This document shows, piece after piece, positions 39,567 to 51,697 of a stretch of 60,000 nucleotides of DNA. Numbering within the stretch: position 1 is the first letter of the stretch; every line of letters starts with the position of its first letter. The notes beneath the pieces were generated by a model. That model was not told where the DNA came from. It made no database searches and saw nothing but the letters and a program-made list of their open reading frames with translations. The stretch lies in contig OX442316.1 of assembly GCA_949358305.1 (NCBI GenBank), forward strand, positions 622,001 to 682,000, in the 5' to 3' direction. The translations under genes were made by a program, and so were the position numbers. This DNA comes from Strigamia acuminata (taxonomy: Eukaryota; Arthropoda; Chilopoda; Geophilomorpha; Linotaeniidae).

Positions 39567-41132
39567 TGTTGCGGTCTGTCAACACCAAACAGCTAGGAAT
39601 GGGGTTGGGGCTATTTGAATTTCCCGCCTCTAAAAACTCAAGTGATCGTATTGTTAAATTCGTACGAAAACCGCGCTGAGAACACAAATCCGCACTGAAA
39701 ACTATTGTTGAATGCATGGAGCATTGATGGGAACACCGATGATTAATATCCAATGGAGTGCTGAATCAATGACTAATCCAGGGAAAGGCTTAACTACTCA
39801 CAACACATTGAAAACTAAGGTTGAAAATAGAAAACACGGGAGTTAACAAAAAACAACTTGTTTATTAAAAAGTTGGTTGAGAACTGAATAAAATACACTG
39901 ATTACATTGGTTCCTGAGGAACCGCACATGCGCAGTACCCAATTACGGCACGCGCCAAGCCGATAGCGGCGAAATACAGATACACAAGAAACTCCGTTGT
40001 CATAGCAACGGAGGAAACGAAATCACAGCAAAGTTGTAGTTACATAAAAACTGCACGAAATAAAGATTGTGACATACCAAAATGATCACAAGAATGCAGT
40101 GAATAAAAAAGCTAATCATAACGATTCGATCTGAAAAGTAAAACAATGCAAACGGAGCGAAAACAATGATCGTCAAGCAGACGATCGTGACAGCCAATCA
40201 GCGTCAAGCAAAATGATGCAATCAAAACATTTGAAATCCGAACGGAATAAAAATGCAAAAATAGCAAAGAATACAGGTGAAAACACTTCGAAATGAAATA
40301 GTAAATGCAGATTATAAGAATATAAAATACAAAAATAACGGTTACATTGTGTAATCGTCGCTTGGGACAAACATGGCGACCGGCGAACATAACATAGGTA
40401 TTGGATCAAACATGGCGTCCGGCGAACATTGCAAAAGCGTCAAAACAATTCGAAATTGGAATATAAAGCACTTAATGTAAATAACAAATAAAGTATCGAA
40501 TAAAATACAAGAACAATTATTAATTCTCATCACAAAATACTGAATGAATAAACACAAGTTTAATAAATACGAATTGTTGATCGAACCGAACATTCTCGGC
40601 TACGCTTTTACGGCAGCCGACAACGAACGTTCGAAACAACCGATCGAAGCATTATGGGCAGTTCTAATGCATCCAGAAAGAAAGATCAGACTCGAATTAG
40701 TCTGAAACAGTAATAAAACAAACTCCAAATGAGTTTTAAAACACTAAACGAAAGGTTAGAAGACGGAAGCAAAAGTCCGCTAGGAACCGAAAATGACGTA
40801 TCGAGCATCGCAAATGTATGCCAGAAAACGAAGAAAACACTAGAACTGCACGCAATAAACACAAAATCAGGGAAAATTAATAGAAAGGTTCATAAATGCA
40901 CTCAAAAGGACACGAATAAAATAATAGCAAGGTATTAACACTACATTAAACCGAAAAGTGACAATAAAAAACAATGAAAAACATTTTAATAAGTCAAAAT
41001 TCCTGTAAAGTGAAAAATATCAATTAATTATGAAAAATAAAACACTAAAGGAAAATTAAACAAATCAAAGCAATTAGTAATATTTATTGACACTATCACA
41101 GCACAACAATTCTTCCACGCTGTCTTGCAACA
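39567..41132 (-). repeat. 5' LTR of element E (1,566 bp)
   Basis: Ends at 41132 in GCAACA, followed by CAAA and satellite. Carries an X-box (39996-40009) and AATAAA on the sense strand (39861-39866). Confidence 0.95.
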
Positions 41133-43377
41133 CAAACACCACAAGACCAATGTCTCTGAATGTTCAGAAATAGTGTTTAAACCTTAGTAGAAGGCTCCAA
41201 TGTAAGTTTTAGAAACATTCAACCGATGATTTGGGAGAATAGACTTTTGATCTCATCACAGTTGACTTAGCACAAACACCACAAGACCAATGTCTCTAAA
41301 TGTTCAGAAATAGTGTTTAAACCTTAGTAGAAGGCTCCAATGTAAGTTTTAGAAACATTCAACCGATGATTTGGGAGAATAGACTTTTGATCTCATCACA
41401 GTTGACTTAGCACAAACACCACAAGACCAATGTCTCTGAATGTTCAGAAATAGTGTTTAAACCTTAGTAGAAGGCTCCAATGTAAGTTTTAGAAACATCC
41501 AACCAATGATTTGGGAGAATAGACTTTTGATCTCATCACAGTTGACTTAGCACAAACACCACAAGACCAATGTCTCTGAATGTTCAGAAATAGTGTTTAA
41601 ACCTTAGTAGAAGGCTCCAATGTAAGTTTTAGAAACATCCAACCAATGATTTGGGAGAATAGACTTTGATCTCATCACAGTTGACTTAGCACAAACACCA
41701 CAAGACCAATGTCTCTGAATGTTCAGAAATAGTGTTTAAACCTTAGTAGAAGCCTTCAATGTAAGTTTTAGCAACATCCAAGCAATGATTTGGGAGAATA
41801 GACTTTTGATCTCATCACAGTTGACTTAGCACAAACACCACAAAACCAATGTCTCTGAATGTTCAGAAATAGTGTTTAAACCTTAGTAGAAGGCTCCAAT
41901 GTAAGTTTTAGAAACATCCAACCAATGATTTGGGAGAATAGACTTTTGATCTCATCACAGTTGACTTAGCACAAACACCACAAAACTATGTCTCTGAACG
42001 TTCAGAAATAGTGTTTAAACTTTAGTAGAAGGCTCCAATGTAAGTTTTAGAAACATCCAACCAATGATTTGGGAGAATAAACTTTTGATCTCATCACAGT
42101 TGACTTAGCACAAACACCACAAGACCAATGTCTCTGAATGTTCAGAAATAGTGTTTAAACCTTAGTAGAAGGCTCCAATGTAAGTTTTAGAAACATCCAA
42201 CCAATGATTTGGGAGAATAGACTTTTGATCTCATCACAGTTGACTTAGCACAAACACCACAAGTCCAATGTCTCTGAATGTTTAGAAATAGTGTTTAAAC
42301 TTTAGTAGAAGCCTTCAATATAAGTTTTAGCAACACCCAAGCAATAAATTTTGAAAAAAAAATTTTGAGCTTATTTCACATCGCAGTTGACTTAGCACAA
42401 ACACCACAAGACCAATGTCTCTGAATGTTCAGAAATAGTGTTTAAACCTTAGTAGAAGGCTCCAATGTAAGTTTTAGAAACATCCATCCGATGATTTGGG
42501 CGAATAGACTTTTGATCTCATCACAGTTGACTTAGCACAAACACCACAAGACCAATGTCTCTGAATGTTCAGAAATAGTGTTTAAACCTTAGTAGAAGGC
42601 TCCAATGTAAGTTTTAGAAACATTCAACCGATGATTTGGGAGAATAGACTTTTGATCTCATCACAGTTGACTTAGCACAAACACCACAAGACCAATGTCT
42701 CTGAATGTTCAGAAATAGTGTTTAAACCTTAGTAGAAGGCTCCAATGTAAGTTTTAGAAACATCCAACCAATGATTTGGGAGAATAGACTTTTGATCTCA
42801 TCACAGTTGACTTAGCACAAACACCACAAAACTATGTCTCTGAACGTTCAGAAATAGTGTTTAAACTTTAGTAGAAGGCTCCAATGTAAGTTTTAGAAAC
42901 ATCCAACCAATGATTTGGGAGAATAAACTTTTGATCTCATCACAGTTGACTTAGCACAAACACCACAAGTCCAATGTCTCTGAATGTTTAGAAATAGTGT
43001 TTAAACCTTAGTAGAAGCCTTCAATATAAGTTTTAGCAACACCCAAGCAATAAATTTTGAAAAAAAAATTTTGAGTTTATTTCACATCGCAGTTGACTTA
43101 GCACAAACACCACAAGACCAATGTCTCTGAATGTTCAGAAATAGTGTTTAAACCTTAGTAGAAGGCTCCAATGTAAGTTTTAGAAACATCCAACCAATGA
43201 TTTGGGAGAATAGACTTTTGATCTCATCACAGTTGACTTAGCACAAACACCACAAGTCCAATGTCTCTGAATGTTTAGAAATAGTGTTTAAACCTTAGTA
43301 GAAGTCTTCAATATAAGTTTTAGCAACACCCAAGCAATAAATTTTGAAAAAAAAATTTTGAGCTTATTTCACATCGC

Positions 43378-46300
43378 AGTTGACTTAGCACAAACACCAC
43401 AAGACCAATGTCTCTGAATGTTCAGAAATAGTGTTTAAACCTTAGTAGAAGGCTCCAATGTAAGTTTTAGAAACATCCAACCGATGATTTGGGCGAATAG
43501 ACTTTTGATCTCATCACAGTTGACTTAGCACAAACACCACAAGACCAATGTCTCTGAATGTTCAGAAATAGTGTTTAAACCTTAGTAGAAGGCTCCAATG
43601 TAAGTTTTAGAAACATTCAACCGATGATTTGGGAGAATAGACTTTTGATCTCATCACAGTTGACTTAGCACAAACACCACAAGACCAATGTCTCTGAATG
43701 TTCAGAAATAGTGTTTAAACCTTAGTAGAAGGCTCCAATGTAAGTTTTAGAAACATTCAACCGATGATTTGGGAGAATAGACTTTTGATCTCATCACAGT
43801 TGACTTAGCACAAACACCACAAGACCAATGTCTCTGAATGTTCAGAAATAGTGTTTAAACCTTAGTAGAAGGCTCCAATGTAAGTTTTAGAAACATCCAA
43901 CCAATGATTTGGGAGAATAGACTTTTGATCTCATCACAGTTGACTTAGCACAAACACCACAAGACCAATGTCTCTGAATGTTCAGAAATAGTGTTTAAAC
44001 CTTAGTAGAAGGCTCCAATGTAAGTTTTAGAAACATCCAACCAATGATTTGGGAGAATAGACTTTGATCTCATCACAGTTGACTTAGCACAAACACCACA
44101 AGACCAATGTCTCTGAATGTTCAGAAATAGTGTTTAAACCTTAGTAGAAGCCTTCAATGTAAGTTTTAGCAACATCCAAGCAATGATTTGGGAGAATAGA
44201 CTTTTGATCTCATCACAGTTGACTTAGCACAAACACCACAAAACCAATGTCTCTGAATGTTCAGAAATAGTGTTTAAACCTTAGTAGAAGGCTCCAATGT
44301 AAGTTTTAGAAACATCCAACCAATGATTTGGGAGAATAGACTTTTGATCTCATCACAGTTGACTTAGCACAAACACCACAAAACTATGTCTCTGAACGTT
44401 CAGAAATAGTGTTTAAACTTTAGTAGAAGGCTCCAATGTAAGTTTTAGAAACATCCAACCAATGATTTGGGAGAATAAACTTTTGATCTCATCACAGTTG
44501 ACTTAGCACAAACACCACAAGACCAATGTCTCTGAATGTTCAGAAATAGTGTTTAAACCTTAGTAGAAGGCTCCAATGTAAGTTTTAGAAACATCCAACC
44601 AATGATTTGGGAGAATAGACTTTTGATCTCATCACAGTTGACTTAGCACAAACACCACAAGTCCAATGTCTCTGAATGTTTAGAAATAGTGTTTAAACTT
44701 TAGTAGAAGCCTTCAATATAAGTTTTAGCAACACCCAAGCAATAAATTTTGAAAAAAAAATTTTGAGCTTATTTCACATCGCAGTTGACTTAGCACAAAC
44801 ACCACAAGACCAATGTCTCTGAATGTTCAGAAATAGTGTTTAAACCTTAGTAGAAGGCTCCAATGTAAGTTTTAGAAACATCCATCCGATGATTTGGGCG
44901 AATAGACTTTTGATCTCATCACAGTTGACTTAGCACAAACACCACAAGACCAATGTCTCTGAATGTTCAGAAATAGTGTTTAAACCTTAGTAGAAGGCTC
45001 CAATGTAAGTTTTAGAAACATTCAACCGATGATTTGGGAGAATAGACTTTTGATCTCATCACAGTTGACTTAGCACAAACACCACAAGACCAATGTCTCT
45101 GAATGTTCAGAAATAGTGTTTAAACCTTAGTAGAAGGCTCCAATGTAAGTTTTAGAAACATTCAACCGATGATTTGGGAGAATAGACTTTTGATCTCATC
45201 ACAGTTGACTTAGCACAAACACCACAAGACCAATGTCTCTGAATGTTCAGAAATAGTGTTTAAACCTTAGTAGAAGGCTCCAATGTAAGTTTTAGAAACA
45301 TCCAACCAATGATTTGGGAGAATAGACTTTTGATCTCATCACAGTTGACTTAGCACAAACACCACAAAACTATGTCTCTGAACGTTCAGAAATAGTGTTT
45401 AAACTTTAGTAGAAGGCTCCAATGTAAGTTTTAGAAACATCCAACCAATGATTTGGGAGAATAAACTTTTGATCTCATCACAGTTGACTTAGCACAAACA
45501 CCACAAGTCCAATGTCTCTGAATGTTTAGAAATAGTGTTTAAACCTTAGTAGAAGCCTTCAATATAAGTTTTAGCAACACCCAAGCAATAAATTTTGAAA
45601 AAAAAATTTTGAGTTTATTTCACATCGCAGTTGACTTAGCACAAACACCACAAGACCAATGTCTCTGAATGTTCAGAAATAGTGTTTAAACCTTAGTAGA
45701 AGGCTCCAATGTAAGTTTTAGAAACATCCAACCAATGATTTGGGAGAATAGACTTTTGATCTCATCACAGTTGACTTAGCACAAACACCACAAGACCAAT
45801 GTCTCTGAATGTTCAGAAATAGTGTTTAAACCTTAGTAGAAGGCTCCAATGTAAGTTTTAGAAACATCCAACCAATGATTTGGGAGAATAGACTTTTGAT
45901 CTCATCACAGTTGACTTAGCACAAACACCACAAAACTATGTCTCTGAACGTTCAGAAATAGTGTTTAAACTTTAGTAGAAGGCTCCAATGTAAGTTTTAG
46001 AAACATCCAACCAATGATTTGGGAGAATAAACTTTTGATCTCATCACAGTTGACTTAGCACAAACACCACAAGTCCAATGTCTCTGAATGTTTAGAAATA
46101 GTGTTTAAACCTTAGTAGAAGCCTTCAATATAAGTTTTAGCAACACCCAAGCAATAAATTTTGAAAAAAAAATTTTGAGTTTATTTCACATCGCAGTTGA
46201 CTTAGCACAAACACCACAAGACCAATGTCTCTGAATGTTCAGAAATAGTGTTTAAACCTTAGTAGAAGGCTCCAATGTAAGTTTTAGAAACATCCAACCA

Positions 46301-46481
46301 ATGATTTGGGAGAATAGACTTTTGATCTCATCACAGTTGACTTAGCACAAACACCACAAGTCCAATGTCTCTGAATGTTTAGAAATAGTGTTTAAACCTT
46401 AGTAGAAGTCTTCAATATAAGTTTTAGCAACACCCAAGCAATAAATTTTGAAAAAAAAATTTTGAGCTTATTTCACATCGC
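43378..46481. repeat. Satellite higher-order repeat unit 1 (22 monomers, 3,104 bp)
   Basis: Order a b b c c' d c2 e c f a b b c e f c, then an extra c e f c, then f. The excess over the standard 2,538-bp unit is 566 bp, exactly the summed length of those four extra monomers. Confidence 0.85.
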
Positions 46482-49019
46482 AGTTGACTTAGCACAAACA
46501 CCACAAGACCAATGTCTCTGAATGTTCAGAAATAGTGTTTAAACCTTAGTAGAAGGCTCCAATGTAAGTTTTAGAAACATCCAACCGATGATTTGGGCGA
46601 ATAGACTTTTGATCTCATCACAGTTGACTTAGCACAAACACCACAAGACCAATGTCTCTGAATGTTCAGAAATAGTGTTTAAACCTTAGTAGAAGGCTCC
46701 AATGTAAGTTTTAGAAACATTCAACCGATGATTTGGGAGAATAGACTTTTGATCTCATCACAGTTGACTTAGCACAAACACCACAAGACCAATGTCTCTG
46801 AATGTTCAGAAATAGTGTTTAAACCTTAGTAGAAGGCTCCAATGTAAGTTTTAGAAACATTCAACCGATGATTTGGGAGAATAGACTTTTGATCTCATCA
46901 CAGTTGACTTAGCACAAACACCACAAGACCAATGTCTCTGAATGTTCAGAAATAGTGTTTAAACCTTAGTAGAAGGCTCCAATGTAAGTTTTAGAAACAT
47001 CCAACCAATGATTTGGGAGAATAGACTTTTGATCTCATCACAGTTGACTTAGCACAAACACCACAAGACCAATGTCTCTGAATGTTCAGAAATAGTGTTT
47101 AAACCTTAGTAGAAGGCTCCAATGTAAGTTTTAGAAACATCCAACCAATGATTTGGGAGAATAGACTTTGATCTCATCACAGTTGACTTAGCACAAACAC
47201 CACAAGACCAATGTCTCTGAATGTTCAGAAATAGTGTTTAAACCTTAGTAGAAGCCTTCAATGTAAGTTTTAGCAACATCCAAGCAATGATTTGGGAGAA
47301 TAGACTTTTGATCTCATCACAGTTGACTTAGCACAAACACCACAAAACCAATGTCTCTGAATGTTCAGAAATAGTGTTTAAACCTTAGTAGAAGGCTCCA
47401 ATGTAAGTTTTAGAAACATCCAACCAATGATTTGGGAGAATAGACTTTTGATCTCATCACAGTTGACTTAGCACAAACACCACAAAACTATGTCTCTGAA
47501 CGTTCAGAAATAGTGTTTAAACTTTAGTAGAAGGCTCCAATGTAAGTTTTAGAAACATCCAACCAATGATTTGGGAGAATAAACTTTTGATCTCATCACA
47601 GTTGACTTAGCACAAACACCACAAGACCAATGTCTCTGAATGTTCAGAAATAGTGTTTAAACCTTAGTAGAAGGCTCCAATGTAAGTTTTAGAAACATCC
47701 AACCAATGATTTGGGAGAATAGACTTTTGATCTCATCACAGTTGACTTAGCACAAACACCACAAGTCCAATGTCTCTGAATGTTTAGAAATAGTGTTTAA
47801 ACTTTAGTAGAAGCCTTCAATATAAGTTTTAGCAACACCCAAGCAATAAATTTTGAAAAAAAAATTTTGAGCTTATTTCACATCGCAGTTGACTTAGCAC
47901 AAACACCACAAGACCAATGTCTCTGAATGTTCAGAAATAGTGTTTAAACCTTAGTAGAAGGCTCCAATGTAAGTTTTAGAAACATCCATCCAATGATTTG
48001 GGCGAATAGACTTTTGATCTCATCACAGTTGACTTAGCACAAACACCACAAGACCAATGTCTCTGAATGTTCAGAAATAGTGTTTAAACCTTAGTAGAAG
48101 GCTCCAATGTAAGTTTTAGAAACATTCAACCGATGATTTGGGAGAATAGACTTTTGATCTCATCACAGTTGACTTAGCACAAACACCACAAGACCAATGT
48201 CTCTGAATGTTCAGAAATAGTGTTTAAACCTTAGTAGAAGGCTCCAATGTAAGTTTTAGAAACATTCAACCGATGATTTGGGAGAATAGACTTTTGATCT
48301 CATCACAGTTGACTTAGCACAAACACCACAAGACCAATGTCTCTGAATGTTCAGAAATAGTGTTTAAACCTTAGTAGAAGGCTCCAATGTAAGTTTTAGA
48401 AACATCCAACCAATGATTTGGGAGAATAGACTTTTGATCTCATCACAGTTGACTTAGCACAAACACCACAAAACTATGTCTCTGAACGTTCAGAAATAGT
48501 GTTTAAACTTTAGTAGAAGGCTCCAATGTAAGTTTTAGAAACATCCAACCAATGATTTGGGAGAATAAACTTTTGATCTCATCACAGTTGACTTAGCACA
48601 AACACCACAAGTCCAATGTCTCTGAATGTTTAGAAATAGTGTTTAAACCTTAGTAGAAGCCTTCAATATAAGTTTTAGCAACACCCAAGCAATAAATTTT
48701 GAAAAAAAAATTTTGAGTTTATTTCACATCGCAGTTGACTTAGCACAAACACCACAAGACCAATGTCTCTGAATGTTCAGAAATAGTGTTTAAACCTTAG
48801 TAGAAGGCTCCAATGTAAGTTTTAGAAACATCCAACCAATGATTTGGGAGAATAGACTTTTGATCTCATCACAGTTGACTTAGCACAAACACCACAAGTC
48901 CAATGTCTCTGAATGTTTAGAAATAGTGTTTAAACCTTAGTAGAAGCCTTCAATATAAGTTTTAGCAACACCCAAGCAATAAATTTTGAAAAAAAAATTT
49001 TGAGCTTATTTCACATCGC
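46482..49019. repeat. Satellite higher-order repeat unit 2 (18 monomers, 2,538 bp)
   Basis: Reference unit: a b b c c' d c2 e c f a b b c e f c f. The lengths sum to 2,538 bp (18 x 140, minus three single-base-short monomers, plus three f monomers each 7 bp longer). Confidence 0.88.
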
Positions 49020-51697
49020 AGTTGACTTAGCACAAACACCACAAGACCAATGTCTCTGAATGTTCAGAAATAGTGTTTAAACCTTAGTAGAAGGCTCCAA
49101 TGTAAGTTTTAGAAACATCCAACCGATGATTTGGGCGAATAGACTTTTGATCTCATCACAGTTGACTTAGCACAAACACCACAAGACCAATGTCTCTGAA
49201 TGTTCAGAAATAGTGTTTAAACCTTAGTAGAAGGCTCCAATGTAAGTTTTAGAAACATTCAACCGATGATTTGGGAGAATAGACTTTTGATCTCATCACA
49301 GTTGACTTAGCACAAACACCACAAGACCAATGTCTCTGAATGTTCAGAAATAGTGTTTAAACCTTAGTAGAAGGCTCCAATGTAAGTTTTAGAAACATTC
49401 AACCGATGATTTGGGAGAATAGACTTTTGATCTCATCACAGTTGACTTAGCACAAACACCACAAGACCAATGTCTCTGAATGTTCAGAAATAGTGTTTAA
49501 ACCTTAGTAGAAGGCTCCAATGTAAGTTTTAGAAACATCCAACCAATGATTTGGGAGAATAGACTTTTGATCTCATCACAGTTGACTTAGCACAAACACC
49601 ACAAGACCAATGTCTCTGAATGTTCAGAAATAGTGTTTAAACCTTAGTAGAAGGCTCCAATGTAAGTTTTAGAAACATCCAACCAATGATTTGGGAGAAT
49701 AGACTTTGATCTCATCACAGTTGACTTAGCACAAACACCACAAGACCAATGTCTCTGAATGTTCAGAAATAGTGTTTAAACCTTAGTAGAAGCCTTCAAT
49801 ATAAGTTTTAGCAACATCCAAGCAATGATTTGGGAGAATAGACTTTTGATCTCATCACAGTTGACTTAGCACAAACACCACAAAACCAATGTCTCTGAAT
49901 GTTCAGAAATAGTGTTTAAACCTTAGTAGAAGGCTCCAATGTAAGTTTTAGAAACATCCAACCAATGATTTGGGAGAATAGACTTTTGATCTCATCACAG
50001 TTGACTTAGCACAAACACCACAAAACTATGTCTCTGAACGTTCAGAAATAGTGTTTAAACTTTAGTAGAAGGCTCCAATTTAAGTTTTAGAAACATCCAA
50101 CCAATGATTTGGGAGAATAAACTTTTGATCTCATCACAGTTGACTTAGCACAAACACCACAAGACCAATGTCTCTGAATGTTCAGAAATAGTGTTTAAAC
50201 CTTAGTAGAAGGCTCCAATGTAAGTTTTAGAAACATCCAACCAATGATTTGGGAGAATAGACTTTTGATCTCATCACAGTTGACTTAGCACAAACACCAC
50301 AAGTCCAATGTCTCTGAATGTTTAGAAATAGTGTTTAAACTTTAGTAGAAGCCTTCAATATAAGTTTTAGCAACACCCAAGCAATAAATTTTGAAAAAAA
50401 AATTTTGAGCTTATTTCACATCGCAGTTGACTTAGCACAAACACCACAAGACCAATGTCTCTGAATGTTCAGAAATAGTGTTTAAACCTTAGTAGAAGGC
50501 TCCAATGTAAGTTTTAGAAACATCCATCCGATGATTTGGGCGAATAGACTTTTGATCTCATCACAGTTGACTTAGCACAAACACCACAAGACCAATGTCT
50601 CTGAATGTTCAGAAATAGTGTTTAAACCTTAGTAGAAGGCTCCAATGTAAGTTTTAGAAACATTCAACCGATGATTTGGGAGAATAGACTTTTGATCTCA
50701 TCACAGTTGACTTAGCACAAACACCACAAGACCAATGTCTCTGAATGTTCAGAAATAGTGTTTAAACCTTAGTAGAAGGCTCCAATGTAAGTTTTAGAAA
50801 CATTCAACCGATGATTTGGGAGAATAGACTTTTGATCTCATCACAGTTGACTTAGCACAAACACCACAAGACCAATGTCTCTGAATGTTCAGAAATAGTG
50901 TTTAAACCTTAGTAGAAGGCTCCAATGTAAGTTTTAGAAACATCCAACCAATGATTTGGGAGAATAGACTTTTGATCTCATCACAGTTGACTTAGCACAA
51001 ACACCACAAGACCAATGTCTCTGAATGTTCAGAAATAGTGTTTAAACCTTAGTAGAAGGCTCCAATGTAAGTTTTAGAAACATCCAACCAATGATTTGGG
51101 AGAATAGACTTTTGATCTCATCACAGTTGACTTAGCACAAACACCACAAAACTATGTCTCTGAACGTTCAGAAATAGTGTTTAAACTTTAGTAGAAGGCT
51201 CCAATGTAAGTTTTAGAAACATCCAACCAATGATTTGGGAGAATAAACTTTTGATCTCATCACAGTTGACTTAGCACAAACACCACAAGTCCAATGTCTC
51301 TGAATGTTTAGAAATAGTGTTTAAACCTTAGTAGAAGCCTTCAATATAAGTTTTAGCAACACCCAAGCAATAAATTTTGAAAAAAAAATTTTGAGTTTAT
51401 TTCACATCGCAGTTGACTTAGCACAAACACCACAAGACCAATGTCTCTGAATGTTCAGAAATAGTGTTTAAACCTTAGTAGAAGGCTCCAATGTAAGTTT
51501 TAGAAACATCCAACCAATGATTTGGGAGAATAGACTTTTGATCTCATCACAGTTGACTTAGCACAAACACCACAAGTCCAATGTCTCTGAATGTTTAGAA
51601 ATAGTGTTTAAACCTTAGTAGAAGCCTTCAATATAAGTTTTAGCAACACCCAAGCAATAAATTTTGAAAAAAAAATTTTGAGCTTATTTCACATCGC
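49020..51697. repeat. Satellite higher-order repeat unit 3 (19 monomers, 2,678 bp)
   Basis: As unit 2 with one extra c monomer, explaining the additional 140 bp. Carries private changes, for example CCAATTTAAG in its e monomer, shared with unit 4. Confidence 0.85.

Larger units (their letters stand above)
38874..39753 (-). pseudogene. LTR-spanning leader ORF of element E, frameshifted
   Basis: Begins with MDINHRCSHQ in the LTR at 39753, reads VVHVTRI across the primer motif and ITQRAVLRSRFAPGFIAF further on, and leaves frame near 39144-39148. There CACTTTTTAC has one more T than CACTTTTAC in C. The downstream part, homologous to the C frame, is open at 38874-39143 in the other frame. Apart from this single base the frame is open, despite heavy divergence from C between VTRI and ITQR. 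Either a recent break in a coding frame or a neutral indel in a leader. Confidence 0.4.
31804..41132 (-). mobile_element. Element E: complete BEL/Pao LTR retrotransposon, same subfamily as C, one nonsense codon
   Basis: A 9,329-bp minus-strand element with 1,566-bp LTRs (31804-33369 and 39567-41132), flanked by CAAA (31800-31803 and 41133-41136). Satellite resumes in phase. I noticed about six substitutions between its LTRs, for example CCGGACTG/CCGCACTG, CTTATCTA/CTTAACTA and GATCGAGAC/GATCGTGAC. It is therefore older than C and D but still young. Gag-Pol has one stop near the C-terminus, and the leader ORF has a one-base insertion. Most of it is nearly identical to C, except for two divergent patches, in the leader and in the protease region. 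Confidence 0.95.
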
